A stretch of 64,000 nt of DNA from Sphingomonadaceae bacterium (GCA_025056155.1 JANWWL010000005.1:62001-126000); one strand, 5' to 3'; shown: positions 37,829 to 48,607, counted from the stretch's first letter. The notes: a model not told the origin generated them from the sequence alone. A program made the numbers and translations.

Positions 37829-39265
37829 ATGGGCGCCTTCCGGTTCGACACCAGCTACGCCCGCCTGCCGGGCAGCCTGTTCACACGGCTCGACCCCGAG
37901 CCCGTTCGCGCCCCTCGGCTCGTCGTGCTCAATCGGCCGCTCGCCCTCGAGCTCGGGCTCGATCCCGACGGCCTCGATGCCGAAACCTTATCGGGCAATC
38001 GCCTGCCGCCGGGGGCCACGCCCCTTGCCCAGGCCTACGCCGGGCACCAGTTCGGCCATTTCGCGATCCTGGGCGACGGCCGCGCCCACCTCTTGGGCGA
38101 GCACCTCACTCCGGACGGCCGCCGAGTCGACATCCAGCTCAAGGGCTCGGGCCGCACGCCCTATTCCCGCATGGGCGACGGGCGCGCGGCCCTGGGCCCC
38201 ATGCTGCGGGAGTTCCTGATCTCGGAAGCGATGGCTGCGCTCGGCATCCCCACCACGCGCAGCCTGGCCGTGGTGGCAACGGGCGAGCCGGTGTTTCGCG
38301 ACCGCGTGCTGCCGGGGGCCATCCTGGTGCGCGTGGCGGCCAGCCACCTGCGCGTCGGCACCTTCCAGTACGCTGCCGCCCGCCGCGACCTGGACGGGCT
38401 CAAGGCGCTTCTGGCCCACGCCATCGCCCGCCACGCCCCAGAGGCGGCGAACGCCCCCAATCCGGCCCTTGCACTGCTCGAGGCCACGATGGCCCGCCAG
38501 GCCCGCCTCGTCGCCCAGTGGATGGGGGTGGGCTTCATCCATGGAGTCATGAACACCGACAACATGGCGATCTCGGGCGAGACCATCGACTACGGCCCCT
38601 GCGCCTTCATGGACGCGTATCATCCGGCCACCGTCTTCAGCTCGATCGACCACGCCGGGCGTTACGCCTATGCCAACCAGCCCCGCATCGCGCATTGGAA
38701 CATCGTGCGCTTCGCCGAAGCGCTGTTGTCCTTGATCGACCCGGACGAAGGCGCCGCCATCGCCCAGGCCCAGGCCGTGGTCGAGCGGTTCCCGGCCCTG
38801 TTCGAGGAGGCCTGGCTTGCGGTCTTTCGGGCAAAGCTGGGGCTCGCCACGCCCCAAGACGGCGACCGGGCCCTAATCGAGACCCTCCTCCAGGCGATGG
38901 CCGACACCGGCTGCGACTTCACCAACGGGTTTCGCGCCCTGGCCGAAGGTCAGGCGTTTCCCGTCGATGCCCGCGACCGACCGGCCTTCCGGTCCTTCGA
39001 CGAGAGCTGGCGCGCCCGCCTGGCCGCGGAGGGCTCGTCGGAGGCCAGCGCCCGCACCCGAGCGCTCACCGCCAATCCCGCCCTCATCCCGCGCAACCAC
39101 CGGGTCGAGGCGGCCCTTGAGGCGGCCGAAGGGGGCGACCTTGGCCCGTTCGAGGCGCTGCTGAACGCCGTGCGCCGCCCGTTCGCACCCGCGTCGGAGG
39201 ATGCGCCGCTGCGGGCTCCGCCCCTGCCGCACGAGCGGATTCAGGCCACCTTCTGCGGCACCTGA
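37829..39265 (+). CDS. selO: SelO/YdiU family protein adenylyltransferase (AMPylator)
   Basis: SelO is a pseudokinase-fold enzyme that transfers AMP to Ser/Thr/Tyr side chains of target proteins, linked to redox stress in bacteria and mitochondria. It is 478 aa. The start FRFDTSYARLPG, YAGHQFGHFAILGDGRAHLL, IQLKGSGRTPYSRMGDGRAA and LREFLISEAMAALGIPTTRS are typical. So are GFIHGVMNTDNMAISGETID and YGPCAFMD, which hold the active-site Asn/Asp and metal ligands. The C-terminus ends TFCGT, with Cys where animal SelO has selenocysteine. The frame stays open upstream over pcs, but conservation begins at this ATG. The 3' end overlaps the convergent ATPase gene by 25 bases. Confidence 0.95.
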   Translation: MGAFRFDTSYARLPGSLFTRLDPEPVRAPRLVVLNRPLALELGLDPDGLDAETLSGNRLPPGATPLAQAYAGHQFGHFAILGDGRAHLLGEHLTPDGRRVDIQLKGSGRTPYSRMGDGRAALGPMLREFLISEAMAALGIPTTRSLAVVATGEPVFRDRVLPGAILVRVAASHLRVGTFQYAAARRDLDGLKALLAHAIARHAPEAANAPNPALALLEATMARQARLVAQWMGVGFIHGVMNTDNMAISGETIDYGPCAFMDAYHPATVFSSIDHAGRYAYANQPRIAHWNIVRFAEALLSLIDPDEGAAIAQAQAVVERFPALFEEAWLAVFRAKLGLATPQDGDRALIETLLQAMADTGCDFTNGFRALAEGQAFPVDARDRPAFRSFDESWRARLAAEGSSEASARTRALTANPALIPRNHRVEAALEAAEGGDLGPFEALLNAVRRPFAPASEDAPLRAPPLPHERIQATFCGT

Positions 39266-41904
39266 CGGCGAGCCCAGGCCCGCCCCAGCGCCTTCTCGGC
39301 CTCCACCACCAGCAGCAGGATCAACCCGGCGCCCAAGGCGGCGAGCCACTCGACGGGACCCAGGGCCCGCGTGGAAAAGACGGCCTGCAGCGGCGGGGCA
39401 TGCGTCAAGGCGAGCTGCGCGATCGCCACGATGCCGATTGCCCACCACACGGCCGGGGTGCCCTTTACGCCCTGCCAAGCAAGCCCCGTGCCGTGCGTGA
39501 AGCGCACCGCGAACAGGTAGAACATCTCCATCGCCACGATGGCGTTGACCACCAGGGTCCGCGCGGTTTCGACCGGACGGCCGGCGGCGAGCGCACCGTC
39601 GAACAGGAGAAAGGCGAACAAGGCCACGAGGACCGAGACGAAGGCGATCCGCCACAACAGCCGCCCCGATAGAATGGGCGCAGCCGGATCCCGCGGCGGG
39701 CGGCGCATCGCCCCGTCCTCGCCCGGCTCGAAGGCGAGCGCCAGGCCCAAGGTGACGGCCGTGACCATGTTGATCCACAGGATCTGGATGGCCGACAGGG
39801 GCAGCACCAGCCCGAAGGCCAGGGCGGCCATGATGGTCAGGGCTTCGCCTCCGTTCGTGGGCAGCGTCCAGCCGATGACCTTCATCAGATTGTCCCACAC
39901 GGTGCGGCCTTCGCGCACGGCGGCCGCGATCGAGGCGAAGTTGTCGTCGGCCAGCACCATGTCGGCGGCGTCGCGGGCGGCCTCGGTGCCCTTGCGGCCC
40001 ATGGCGATGCCGATGTCCGCCCGCTTCAAGGCCGGCGCGTCGTTCACGCCGTCGCCCGTCATGGCCACCACCTGGCCACGCCGGCGAAACGCGTCCACCA
40101 GGCGCAGCTTGTGTTCCGGCGCCGTCCGCGCGAAGACGTGGAGGCGGTCCAGCCGGGCGTCGAGTGCAGCGTCGTCCACGGCATCGAGCTCGGCCCCCGT
40201 CATCACGCCCGGTTCATGGGCCAGCCCCACCGCGCGGGCCACGGCCGCGGCGGTCGCGGCATGGTCGCCCGTGACCATCACCACCCGGATGCCGGCCTGG
40301 CGGCAGGTGGCGACAGCCGAGGCGGCCTCGGGCCGTGGCGGATCGAGGAAGCCCGCAAGCCCCAGGAGGCGCAATCCCGCAAGGGGCTCCAGCGCCTGCG
40401 CCTCGGCCTCGGCGATCGCCAGCACGCGCAGGCCCCGGGCTGCCAACGCCTCGGCCCGCGCAAGCCACCGGGCGCGGTCGGCAGAGGTCAGGTCGCAACG
40501 GGCCAGCACCGCCTCGGGCGCCCCCTTCACGGCGACCCACGTGCGCCCGTCGGCGCGGACGTCCAGGGTTGCCATCAAGCGGGCTTCCGAAGAGAAGGGC
40601 CGCACGTCGGACCGGCGGGCGGCCACGCGTTCGGCCTCGACGCCCGCTTTCCGCGCCAAGGCCAAGAGCGCACCCTCCATGGGGTCGCCCACCACCTGCC
40701 AGACGCCGTCCAGCAGGCGAAGCTCCGCATCGCCGGCCAGCGCTCCGGCCAGCGCCAGGGCGCGCACCTCGGCATCCACCCCGCCCTCGATCCGGCCAGT
40801 GGGCGCATATCCCGCGCCCGAGACCGAGCGGGCGCCGCCGGGCAGCTCCAGGTGCACGACCGTCATCTCGTTGGCCGTGAGGGTTCCCGTCTTGTCGGTG
40901 CAGATGACGCCCACGGAGCCCAAGGTCTCCACGGCGGGAAGCCGACGGATGAGCGCCTTGCGCTCGGCCATCCGCCGGACGCCGATGGCAAGCGTCACCG
41001 TCAGCACCGCCGGCAGGCCTTCGGGGATGGCGGCCACCGCGATCCCCACCACCAGCATGAAAGCCTCGCCGGCGGCCATTCCGCGGGGCCCGACCGCCAG
41101 CAGGAAGGCGAGACCCGATAGCCCCAGCACGACGGCCGTCAGCCGGCGGGCGAACCGGTCCATCTGGCGTACGAGCGGTGTGCGCGTCTCGCCCACCTCG
41201 GCCATCAGCGCCGAGATGCGCCCGAGCTCCGTGCCGGCGCCGGTTGCGGTCACCACGCCCACGCCGGTGCCGGCCGCGACGAGCGTCCCGGCGTACGCCA
41301 TGCCCGTACGCTCCGCCAGCGGAACCCCGGGGCCGACGGGCGCGGTGGACTTGGCGACCGGGACCGATTCCCCCGTCAGCGCCGCTTCGTCGACGCGGAG
41401 CGCCCGGGCTTCCGTCAGGCGCAGGTCGGCCGGCACGCGATCGCCGGCCTCGATCAACACGATGTCGCCCGGCACCACCTCGGCCGCCGGGATGACGGTC
41501 CGCTGGCCTTCCCGACGCACCGTGGCCACCGGATCCATCATGGCGCGGATGGCAGCCAGCGCATCCTCGGCCCGGCCCTCCTGCAGGAAGCCGATGCCCG
41601 CGTTGATGGCGACGACCGCCGCGATGACGAGCGCATCCGCCCCCTCGCCCAGCGCGGCCGCGACGAGGGCCGCCACCACCAGGAACGTCACCAGGGGATT
41701 GTCGAACTGGCGCCACAGCCGCCGCAGCGGCCCGTCACGCCGCCGGGCGGGAAGCCGATTGGGCCCGAAGCGCGCAAGACGGGCGGCCGCCTCGGCCGCA
41801 GAGAGACCCTCCGGCGTGACCGCGAAGCGCGCGAGGACCGCCGCTGAGTCCAGGGCGTGGACGGGCGGGTCGGTCGTTGGCGGATCCCCGGGGCGCTCGG
41901 CCAT
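39241..41904 (-). CDS. Type II cation-transporting P-type ATPase
   Basis: This 887-aa inner-membrane pump has an N-terminal cation-ATPase domain, the actuator TGES loop in EAALTGESVPV, M4 with VAAIPEGLPAVLT and the phosphorylation site CTDKTGTLT. A nucleotide domain (VKGAPEAVL) and the hinge MTGDGVNDAPALKRADIGIA follow. It has the general layout of SERCA/PMA-like pumps. M5 keeps Asn and Glu (PTNGGEALT). M6 reads WINMVTAVTLGLALAFEP, with Ala where calcium pumps have the ligand Asp (NLVTD), so calcium specificity should not be assumed. It is alone on its strand between selO and ppk1. No ribosome-binding site or CTAGG element is obvious upstream. Confidence 0.92.
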   Translation of the reverse strand: MAERPGDPPTTDPPVHALDSAAVLARFAVTPEGLSAAEAAARLARFGPNRLPARRRDGPLRRLWRQFDNPLVTFLVVAALVAAALGEGADALVIAAVVAINAGIGFLQEGRAEDALAAIRAMMDPVATVRREGQRTVIPAAEVVPGDIVLIEAGDRVPADLRLTEARALRVDEAALTGESVPVAKSTAPVGPGVPLAERTGMAYAGTLVAAGTGVGVVTATGAGTELGRISALMAEVGETRTPLVRQMDRFARRLTAVVLGLSGLAFLLAVGPRGMAAGEAFMLVVGIAVAAIPEGLPAVLTVTLAIGVRRMAERKALIRRLPAVETLGSVGVICTDKTGTLTANEMTVVHLELPGGARSVSGAGYAPTGRIEGGVDAEVRALALAGALAGDAELRLLDGVWQVVGDPMEGALLALARKAGVEAERVAARRSDVRPFSSEARLMATLDVRADGRTWVAVKGAPEAVLARCDLTSADRARWLARAEALAARGLRVLAIAEAEAQALEPLAGLRLLGLAGFLDPPRPEAASAVATCRQAGIRVVMVTGDHAATAAAVARAVGLAHEPGVMTGAELDAVDDAALDARLDRLHVFARTAPEHKLRLVDAFRRRGQVVAMTGDGVNDAPALKRADIGIAMGRKGTEAARDAADMVLADDNFASIAAAVREGRTVWDNLMKVIGWTLPTNGGEALTIMAALAFGLVLPLSAIQILWINMVTAVTLGLALAFEPGEDGAMRRPPRDPAAPILSGRLLWRIAFVSVLVALFAFLLFDGALAAGRPVETARTLVVNAIVAMEMFYLFAVRFTHGTGLAWQGVKGTPAVWWAIGIVAIAQLALTHAPPLQAVFSTRALGPVEWLAALGAGLILLLVVEAEKALGRAWARRQVPQKVA

Positions 41905-41966
41905 TGCGCTCGCCTCATCGCCGCGGGCCGGCCGTCCGACAACCGGGCCGCGCGACGACCGGGTTG

Positions 41967-44102
41967 TCAGGCGGGGTCTTCGGCGGCCACCTTCAGTTCC
42001 GGCACGGGCGCGTGCCGCAGGGCGGAGCCCCGGCCCGAGAGCGACGGGTTCGACATGAAGTAGCGGTGCAGGTTGAAGCCGCGCCCCTCGGCGCGCAAGC
42101 GTGCATAGCTGCCGTCGGGGCGCATCTCCCAGCTCTGCTCGGTGTCCTTCAGGTTGGCCACCAGCACCTGGTCCAGGATCTGGGCGTGGACCGTGGGGTT
42201 CTCGATGGGCACCAGCAGTTCCACGCGGCGGTCGAGGTTGCGCGGCATCCAGTCGGCCGAGGTGATGAACACGCGCGCCCGGCGCGAGGGCAGCGGCCGC
42301 CCGTTGCCGAAGGCCACGATTCGGCTGTGCTCGAGGAAACGACCGACGATCGAGCGGATCCGGATGTTCTCCGACAGGCCGGGCACCCCGGGCCGCAGGC
42401 AGCAGATGCCGCGCACCACCCCCTCGATGCGCACGCCCGCTCCGCTCGCCTCGTAGAGCTTGTCAATGATGCCGGGGTCGACCAGCGAATTGAGCTTGAA
42501 CCAGATGGTGGCGGGTCGCCCGGCACGGGCATGCGCGATCTCGGCATCGATCATCTCCACCAGCCGCTCGCGCAGATCGATGGGCGAGATGGCGAGGCGC
42601 TTCAGCCCCTGCGGCTGAATGTAGCCGCTTACGAAGTTGAAGAACTGGGCCACCTCGCGGCCCAGCTCGGGATCGGCCGTGAAGAACGACAGGTCGGTGT
42701 AGATCCGGGCAGTGACGGGATGGTAGTTGCCCGTACCGAGATGCAGATAGGTGCGCAGCTCGTCGCCTTCGCGGCGCACGATCATCGAAGCCTTGGCGTG
42801 CGTCTTGAGCTCGATGAAGCCGTAGATCACCTGCACGCCGGCCCGCTCGAGTTCGGCTGCCCAGGCGAGGTTCTGCTCCTCGTCGAAGCGCGCCTTGAGC
42901 TCGACCAGGGCGGTGACCGACTTGCCGGCTTCCGCCGCGTCGATGAGGGCGCGCACGATGGGGCTGTTCTTGCCCACCCGGTAGAGCGTCTGCTTGATGG
43001 CCAGCACGTCGGGGTCGGCCGCGGCCTGGCGCAGGAAGTCGAGCACCACGTCGAAGGATTCATACGGGTGGTGCACCACGATGTCCTTGGCCCGGATCGC
43101 CGCGAAGCAGTCGCCGCCGAACTCGCGGATCCGCTCGGGGAACCGGGGCGTGTAGGGCTCGAACTTCAGGTCCGGCCGGTCTTCGTCGACCAGCTGGGCC
43201 AGGTCGGCCAGGCCCAGGATGCCGTCCACCTCCGAGGTTTCGCGCGGCGTGACCTTGAGGGCTGCGACGACCATCGCCTTCAGGTCCTCGGGCATGCCGG
43301 CCTCGATCTCGAGGCGGATCACCTGGCCGCGCCGGCGCCGCTTGATGGCCGTCTGGAAGAAGCGCACGAGGTCCTCGGCCTCTTCCTCGATCTCGATGTC
43401 GCTGTCGCGGATGACGCGGAAGGCGCCCGAGCCGGACGTTTCGAAGCCCGGAAACAGCAGGGGCAGGTGGTGACGGATGAGCTCTTCGAGCGCCACGTAC
43501 CGGGCCTGCCGGCCCGGCAGCCGCAGGAAGCGCGGCAGCATCGGCGGCAGCATCAGTAGAGCGACCAGCGGGTCGGGATCTCCGGGGCGCCGCAGCGTGA
43601 AGACCAGGCTGAAGCCCTTGTTGGGGATGAAGGGGAAGGGGTGCGCGGGGTCGATCGCCTGCGGCGTCAACACCGGGAACAGCCGGCTCATGAAATGCTG
43701 TTCCAGGAAGGCCGCCTCCTCGCGGCCCAGATCCTGCGGCCGCACGACGAGCACGTCGACCGCGGCGAGAAGGTCCACGAGCTCTCGCCAGACCCGCTGC
43801 TGTTCGGCCATCAGTTCGTCGGTCGCTTCGGCGATGGCCGCCAGCTGCTGGGCGGGGGTCGCCCCTTCCGGCGCGGGGGTCTCCACCCCGGCATCCAGCT
43901 GGCCGCGCAGCCCCGCCACGCGCACCATGAAGAACTCGTCGAGGTTGTTGCCGGAAATCGACAGGAACCGTAGCCGCTCGAGGAGCGGATGGGCGGGATT
44001 CGTCGCCTCCTCCAGCACGCGCGCGTTGAAGGCCAGCCACGACAGCTCCCGATTGAGGAGCCGGTCCGAGGCGAGCCGGTTGGGCCGGGCGCTGAACGAC
44101 AT
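41967..44102 (-). CDS. ppk1: Polyphosphate kinase 1
   Basis: PPK1 reversibly makes inorganic polyphosphate from ATP. It is 711 aa with all four domains: the N domain ([20 protein letters not shown]), the head domain, and the two phospholipase-D-like catalytic domains C1 and C2. The autophosphorylated histidine is His435 in [10 protein letters not shown], the same number as in E. coli. [20 protein letters not shown] and [16 protein letters not shown] are also diagnostic. It follows hdaA by 11 bases. The TAG stop of hdaA forms TAGGGC, whose last base is eight bases before this ATG, so it could double as a -10 element. Confidence 0.97.
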   Translation of the reverse strand: MSFSARPNRLASDRLLNRELSWLAFNARVLEEATNPAHPLLERLRFLSISGNNLDEFFMVRVAGLRGQLDAGVETPAPEGATPAQQLAAIAEATDELMAEQQRVWRELVDLLAAVDVLVVRPQDLGREEAAFLEQHFMSRLFPVLTPQAIDPAHPFPFIPNKGFSLVFTLRRPGDPDPLVALLMLPPMLPRFLRLPGRQARYVALEELIRHHLPLLFPGFETSGSGAFRVIRDSDIEIEEEAEDLVRFFQTAIKRRRRGQVIRLEIEAGMPEDLKAMVVAALKVTPRETSEVDGILGLADLAQLVDEDRPDLKFEPYTPRFPERIREFGGDCFAAIRAKDIVVHHPYESFDVVLDFLRQAAADPDVLAIKQTLYRVGKNSPIVRALIDAAEAGKSVTALVELKARFDEEQNLAWAAELERAGVQVIYGFIELKTHAKASMIVRREGDELRTYLHLGTGNYHPVTARIYTDLSFFTADPELGREVAQFFNFVSGYIQPQGLKRLAISPIDLRERLVEMIDAEIAHARAGRPATIWFKLNSLVDPGIIDKLYEASGAGVRIEGVVRGICCLRPGVPGLSENIRIRSIVGRFLEHSRIVAFGNGRPLPSRRARVFITSADWMPRNLDRRVELLVPIENPTVHAQILDQVLVANLKDTEQSWEMRPDGSYARLRAEGRGFNLHRYFMSNPSLSGRGSALRHAPVPELKVAAEDPA

Positions 44103-44113
44103 CCCGGCCGGCC

Positions 44114-44752
44114 CTAGCGCGGAAGCGGTCGATCGCGGAAGTCCGGTTCCAAGGCCTCAAGGTCGAGCAGGGCCTCACGCGCCAGCGCCAGCGAGGGCGG
44201 ACGACCGGCCGCGAGCGCCCGGCGGTCGATGGCCTCGACGGCCTGGGCCACGCCTGCGAAGCTGCGCTCGATCCGGGTGAGCACGTAGCGGGCGAGCTCC
44301 TCCCCCACCTCGACCCCCCGGTCGCGCCACAGCTTGCGGAACAGGTGGGCGAGCAGCGCGTCGTCGGGGGCGTGGATGCGCACCCGCGGCGTGGCCTTGA
44401 GGCGCGAGACCAAGTCGGGCAGGCCGAGGTGCCAGTCCTCGGGTTCAGAGCGAGCGGTCATCAGCAGGGGCCGACGGGTCTCGAGCGCTTCGTTCCAGGC
44501 GTGGAACAGGGCTTCTTCCGCCGCCGTCCGGTCGGCGTCGTCCCACAGGCGCGCATTGACCCGGCGGGCGAAGATGCCGCCAAGGTGCGTCTTGCCCGAT
44601 CCCGCGGGCCCGACGAGCAGGGCCACCGGCAAGGGCCAGATGGCCCAGGAATCGAGGAACCGCACGGCCTCGGCGTTGGCGGCCGAGACGAAGAAGTCGC
44701 GCGCCCCGCGCGCGGCCTTCCAGTCGAGCGGCAGGGGCAGTTGCCCGCTCAC
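44114..44752 (-). CDS. hdaA: HdaA, DnaA-like regulator of replication initiation
   Basis: HdaA (alphaproteobacterial Hda) works with the sliding clamp to promote hydrolysis of DnaA-bound ATP, limiting re-initiation. It is 212 aa: an AAA+ domain without the DnaA DNA-binding domain. The N-terminal GQLPLPLDW is a clamp-binding QLxLPL motif. The P-loop GPAGSGKTH is at about 48-56, Walker B is LWDDADR, and RHxLGLPDL-like [18 protein letters not shown] is the DnaA-family sensor region. It starts with GTG overlapping the stop of the DUF2066 gene as GTGA. The DUF2066-hdaA-ppk order opposite purMN is common in Alphaproteobacteria. Confidence 0.93.
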   Translation of the reverse strand: MSGQLPLPLDWKAARGARDFFVSAANAEAVRFLDSWAIWPLPVALLVGPAGSGKTHLGGIFARRVNARLWDDADRTAAEEALFHAWNEALETRRPLLMTARSEPEDWHLGLPDLVSRLKATPRVRIHAPDDALLAHLFRKLWRDRGVEVGEELARYVLTRIERSFAGVAQAVEAIDRRALAAGRPPSLALAREALLDLEALEPDFRDRPLPR

Positions 44753-45990
44753 GGCTCCGACGGCGGGGCCGGCGCGGGCTGGGCCGCCGGGCCGGGCGCG
44801 GGCGGCGGTTCGGCCACGAGGCCGGGCGCAGGTGGCGGCGGTTCGGCCAGGCGCACGCGGCCAGCCTCGAGCGCAAGCCCCTCGACTGCCAGCGCCGCCG
44901 CCAGTTCGGCGGGCGGCAGGGTGGTGCGCAGGCCCAGCCGAGAGATGCCGCCCACGACGAAACTGCGCACCTCGACACCCAGGATGCCCGGCGTCGCCCG
45001 CAGCCGGCGCTCGATCTCGACAAACGCCTGGTCCGAGGCCGCCTCGACCTCGACCTCGACCACGGCCGCCTGGGCCACCGGCGCAAGTTCCGGCGCTTCG
45101 TCGGGCACCTCCACTGGCTCGGGCGGTGCCAGGGCCGGATCCGGCTTCAGGAGCCCCGCCCGGAAGGCGGCCGTGAAGCGCGCATCCGCCTCGCGCACCG
45201 CCCGGTCGAGCAGCGCCGCGACATCCCCCCGGGGCTCGGCCAGGCGGAGGCGCCCCAGCTCTCGCCCGCCGGGGCCCGACCGTAGGATGAGCAGGGCCTG
45301 AACCGGCCGGCCGGGCAGGTCCCGCTCGAGGATGAGTTCGGGGACGAGCACGTCCGCCACCTGGTAGCGGTCGACGATCCGGCGCCAGAGGGCGATGTCC
45401 GCCCGCTCGGCCTGCCAGGCCGACAACAGCAGCCGGTCGAGCGGTCCGGCCCGCAGCCGGATGTAGTCGATGGCGGACTCGCCGGCCCGGAAGCGCAGCC
45501 AGGCCTGGACCCAAGGGCTCTCAGGCTCATAGCCCATGCGGGCGCCAGCGTCCTGCAACACGGGCAACAGCAGCAGGGGCGGGGACTGAACGAGCGCCGC
45601 CGCCCCGCCCAGGAACGCCGCCGACCGGAGCCGGTCGAACACGACCGACAGCCGCGCACCGTAGATCCGGTCGCGTACGGCCTCCTCTTCGATCTCGATC
45701 GCGCTCACGATCGAATCGAGGGCGGCATCCGACAGGCGTGGCGCCCGCTCGGGCGCCAGCCCCGTGTAGCGGCTCCACAAGAGCGGCCAGGCCTTCCGTT
45801 GCGCCTCGCGCCAGCCGTTGAACCGGGCCTCGACGTTCGTCCGGCCGGACGTCAGCACTTCGATCCCGCCGACCACGAGGCCCGAGGAGTCGCCCACCGC
45901 CACCGGATCGGGCGCCCGCGCGGGCTGGGCAAGGGCGCCGGCGGCCAGTCCCAGCCCGGCCGCCACGGCCACGACGAGGCCCCGCTGCAT
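44749..45990 (-). CDS. DUF2066-family exported protein
   Basis: This 413-aa protein has a clean signal peptide ([21 protein letters not shown], cleavage near AQPARA) and a periplasmic domain of the DUF2066 type ([36 protein letters not shown]). The C-terminal region from about residue 320 is rich in Pro, Ala and Glu with alternating VEVEVEA. The function is unknown. I chose ATG 45990 because it begins the signal peptide and lies seven bases after a TAGGGC element; the frame stays open further upstream into the purM control region. It is divergent from purM and coupled to hdaA by a four-base overlap. Confidence 0.85.
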   Translation of the reverse strand: MQRGLVVAVAAGLGLAAGALAQPARAPDPVAVGDSSGLVVGGIEVLTSGRTNVEARFNGWREAQRKAWPLLWSRYTGLAPERAPRLSDAALDSIVSAIEIEEEAVRDRIYGARLSVVFDRLRSAAFLGGAAALVQSPPLLLLPVLQDAGARMGYEPESPWVQAWLRFRAGESAIDYIRLRAGPLDRLLLSAWQAERADIALWRRIVDRYQVADVLVPELILERDLPGRPVQALLILRSGPGGRELGRLRLAEPRGDVAALLDRAVREADARFTAAFRAGLLKPDPALAPPEPVEVPDEAPELAPVAQAAVVEVEVEAASDQAFVEIERRLRATPGILGVEVRSFVVGGISRLGLRTTLPPAELAAALAVEGLALEAGRVRLAEPPPPAPGLVAEPPPAPGPAAQPAPAPPSEP

Positions 45991-46003
45991 GGGGGCGGCC
46001 CTA
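45991..46003 (-). promoter_or_regulatory. Predicted -10 element for leaderless DUF2066-hdaA transcript
   Basis: On the minus strand GCTAGGGC (hexamer TAGGGC at 46003-45998) is followed by seven bases and the ATG at 45990. TTCCGT lies 17 bases upstream of the hexamer. The arrangement mirrors the rpe and gshB promoters. Confidence 0.5.
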
Positions 46004-46066
46004 GCCGCGGGCCGCCTCCGACGGAAAGGGGTTGGGTTCCCCCCAGCGCTGGGGCAAGGGCCCCCC

Positions 46067-47164
46067 ATGCACGACGCTCCCTCCCGACGGCCGGCCACCT
46101 ATGCCGAGGCCGGCGTGTCGATCGCGGCGGGCAATGCGCTCGTGCGGGCCATCGCGCCCCTGGCCCGAGCCACGCAGCGGGCGGGGGCGGATGCGGGTCT
46201 GGGGGGCTTCGGCGCCTTCCTCGACCCCCGGGCGGCCGGCTATCGCGACCCCCTGGTGGTGGCCACCACCGACGGTGTGGGCACCAAGTTGCGTCTGGCC
46301 ATCGACTCTGGCCGCGTGGCCGGCATCGGCCAGGACCTGGTGGCCATGTGCGTGAACGACCTGATCGTAACAGGCGCCGAGCCCATCGCCTTCCTGGACT
46401 ATTTCGCCTGCGGCCGCTTGAACCTCGAGGTAGCCCGAGAGGTGGTGGCCGGCATCGCCCGCGCCTGCACGGAGGCCGGCTGTGCGCTCGTGGGCGGAGA
46501 GACGGCCGAAATGCCAGGGTTCTATCCGGCTTCCGACTTCGACCTGGCCGGCTTCGCCATCGGCCTCGTCGAGCGCGACCGCGTCCTCGGCCCCCAGCGC
46601 GTGCGTCCGGGCGACGTCGTGCTGGGGCTCGCTTCCTCGGGCCTGCATGCCAACGGCTTCTCGCTCGTCCGCCGCCTGGTCGAAGGTTTGAGGCTCGACG
46701 CGCCGGCGCCGTTCGATCCGTCGCGGCCGCTGCTCCACCATCTGCTCGAGCCCACGCGGCTCTACGTCCGCGCCCTCTTGCCCCAGGTGCCGGCGGGCGG
46801 GCTTCACGCGCTGGCCCACGTGACGGGCGGCGGCCTTCTTGAGAACGTGCCGCGCGTCCTGCCCCACGGGTGCCGCGTGCGGGTCGAGGGCGGTCGCTGG
46901 CCCGTCCCCCCCGTGTTCACCTGGCTCCAGGCCCTGGGCGGCATCGCGCCTGCCGAGATGCTGCGCACCTTCAACTGCGGGCTTGGCATGGTGGCGATCG
47001 CGGCACCTGAGGCCGCTTCGGCGGTGGCCCGGGCGCTTCGCGACACGGGCGAGCGCGTGTTCGAGATCGGCCAGGTAGACCCCGGCCCCTGGGGCATCGA
47101 GGTTGCCCTGCCATCCGGCGTCCTCGGGGCTTCGGCGGCCATGACCATCGGCCAAGATGGCTGA
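46067..47164 (+). CDS. purM: PurM, phosphoribosylformylglycinamidine cyclo-ligase (AIR synthetase)
   Basis: PurM makes aminoimidazole ribonucleotide, the fifth step of purine synthesis. It is 365 aa. [20 protein letters not shown] is the conserved start. [52 protein letters not shown] and [14 protein letters not shown] cover the ATP and substrate sites, and [18 protein letters not shown] and THVTGGG-like [14 protein letters not shown] complete it. The ATG follows a C-rich stretch without a ribosome-binding site. purN begins eight bases before the purM stop, so the two are coupled. Confidence 0.98.
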   Translation: MHDAPSRRPATYAEAGVSIAAGNALVRAIAPLARATQRAGADAGLGGFGAFLDPRAAGYRDPLVVATTDGVGTKLRLAIDSGRVAGIGQDLVAMCVNDLIVTGAEPIAFLDYFACGRLNLEVAREVVAGIARACTEAGCALVGGETAEMPGFYPASDFDLAGFAIGLVERDRVLGPQRVRPGDVVLGLASSGLHANGFSLVRRLVEGLRLDAPAPFDPSRPLLHHLLEPTRLYVRALLPQVPAGGLHALAHVTGGGLLENVPRVLPHGCRVRVEGGRWPVPPVFTWLQALGGIAPAEMLRTFNCGLGMVAIAAPEAASAVARALRDTGERVFEIGQVDPGPWGIEVALPSGVLGASAAMTIGQDG

Positions 47165-47804
47165 ACCGGCGGCACCCCCGGGCCGCGTGGCGCTCGCCGT
47201 CCTCATCTCGGGCCGGGGTTCGAACATGGCGGCGATCGCCCGCGCCGCGGCCGCCCCCGACTATCCCGCCCGCATCGTGCTGGTCGCGGCCGACCGTCGG
47301 CATGCCCCGGGGCTCGAGATCGCCCGCACCCTGGGGCTGCCCACGACCGTGGTGCCCCATCGCGATTTCGCAACCCGTCAGGCCTTCGAGGAAGCGCTGG
47401 ACGGCGTGCTGCGCGCCGCCCGCGCGGAGCTCGTGGCCCTGGCCGGCTTCCTGCGCGTCCTCACCCCCTGGTTCGTCGGCCGATGGCGGGGCCGGATCCT
47501 CAACATCCACCCCTCGCTTCTGCCTCGCCACCCGGGCCTCAACCCCCACGCGCGCGCGATCGACGCGGGCGACTCCGAATCCGGTTGCACCGTGCACGAG
47601 GTGACGGAGGGGGTCGATGCGGGGCCGATCCTGGCCCAGGCGCGCGTGCCGGTGCTGCCCGACGACACGCCCGAGCGGCTGGCCGCCCGGGTCCTGGCGG
47701 AGGAGCACCGGCTCTACCCCTTGGCCATCGCCGACTTCGTCCGCCACCGGCTGCAACGCGCCGGGCCACGCGAGGAACCCCCGCGCGGCGCACTCGCACT
47801 CTAG
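47157..47804 (+). CDS. purN: PurN, phosphoribosylglycinamide formyltransferase
   Basis: PurN transfers a formyl group from 10-formyl-THF to GAR in purine synthesis. It is 215 aa. The phosphate loop is [11 protein letters not shown] near residue 17, and the catalytic triad is Asn116 and His118 in [10 protein letters not shown] and Asp154 in [24 protein letters not shown] is the typical core helix and strand. The gene overlaps purM by eight bases. Its TAG stop overlaps the convergent LysR gene stop in CTAG. Confidence 0.97.
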   Translation: MAEPAAPPGRVALAVLISGRGSNMAAIARAAAAPDYPARIVLVAADRRHAPGLEIARTLGLPTTVVPHRDFATRQAFEEALDGVLRAARAELVALAGFLRVLTPWFVGRWRGRILNIHPSLLPRHPGLNPHARAIDAGDSESGCTVHEVTEGVDAGPILAQARVPVLPDDTPERLAARVLAEEHRLYPLAIADFVRHRLQRAGPREEPPRGALAL

Positions 47805-48601
47805 GTCTTGAGCAGGGCCTCGACGAAGGCGCGGACCTTGGGGCTCTTCCACTGGGGCTCGGGCGCGCACAGCCAGTAGGCTTCCGCGATGGGCTCGGCC
47901 GGCCCCACCTGGGCGACCTCGCCGGCCGCGAGCGCCGCTTCGGCCAGGGTGCGGGGCACCCTGGCGACGCCGAGCCCAGCCAACGCCCAGTCGAGGGCGG
48001 CGCCCGCGTCGGCCACCAGGATCGCCCCTGGCCCGGCCCGCGCGGCGTCGACGCTGCGCCAGTGCACTTCGCGCTCGGGCGCGCCGGGCCGAGCCACCGG
48101 CACCAGCACTTCGTCGGCCAGCTTGCGGCCGAAAACGCCTTCGGCATCGGGCGGCGGGCCGAACGACAAGGCGAGGTCGAGATTGAGGCCCGAAAAGTCC
48201 ACCGGGCCGTCCAGCGGCAGGATGCGCACCTGGGTTTCGGGATGCTCCGCCATCCAGCGCGACAGGCGCGGCGACAGCCAGTGGCGCAGCGCGCCGCGGG
48301 CCACGGCCAGGGTGAGCCGGCCCGGACCCTGGCCCGCCTGCAGGGTCTGGACGGCCTCTTCCAACCGGGCGAAGCCGGCCTTGAGCGCCGGCAGCGCCGC
48401 CTCGGCCTCGGCGGTCAGCTCGAGGCCGCGGGGCGTGCGCCGGAACAGGATGACCCCCAGCGTCTCCTCGAGCGCCCGGATCTGCTGGCCCACCGCGGCC
48501 GGGGTCACGGCGAGCTCGTCGGCCGCGCGCGCGAACGACAGGGTGCGGGCGGCGGCATCGAAGACCCGCAGTGCATTGAGCGGCAACAGCGACCGCCGCA
48601 C
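47801..48601 (-). CDS. LysR-family transcriptional regulator, GcvA-like
   Basis: This 266-aa regulator has an N-terminal winged helix-turn-helix (about 1-60: LNALRVFDAAARTLSFARAA, VTPAAVGQQIRALEETLG, LFRRTPRGLELT) and a C-terminal periplasmic-binding-protein-like effector domain (GRLTLAVARGALRHWLSPRL, AYWLCAPE). The PAAVGQQIRALEE recognition helix is like GcvA and related regulators. The effector domain is somewhat short for the family (usual total about 290-300 aa), and the target genes and ligand are unknown. It is convergent with purN. The adjacent genes on its strand, apaG and metZ, lie upstream and end six bases before its start, so it may be cotranscribed with them. Confidence 0.9.
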   Translation of the reverse strand: MRRSLLPLNALRVFDAAARTLSFARAADELAVTPAAVGQQIRALEETLGVILFRRTPRGLELTAEAEAALPALKAGFARLEEAVQTLQAGQGPGRLTLAVARGALRHWLSPRLSRWMAEHPETQVRILPLDGPVDFSGLNLDLALSFGPPPDAEGVFGRKLADEVLVPVARPGAPEREVHWRSVDAARAGPGAILVADAGAALDWALAGLGVARVPRTLAEAALAAGEVAQVGPAEPIAEAYWLCAPEPQWKSPKVRAFVEALLKT

Positions 48602-48607
48602 GGCGCC

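Noticed and set aside
39539-42058. An 839-codon plus-strand open frame antisense to the P-type ATPase
   Set aside because: It is Ser/Ala/Arg low complexity without any motif and runs into the 3' end of ppk1; the ATPase has every family signature.
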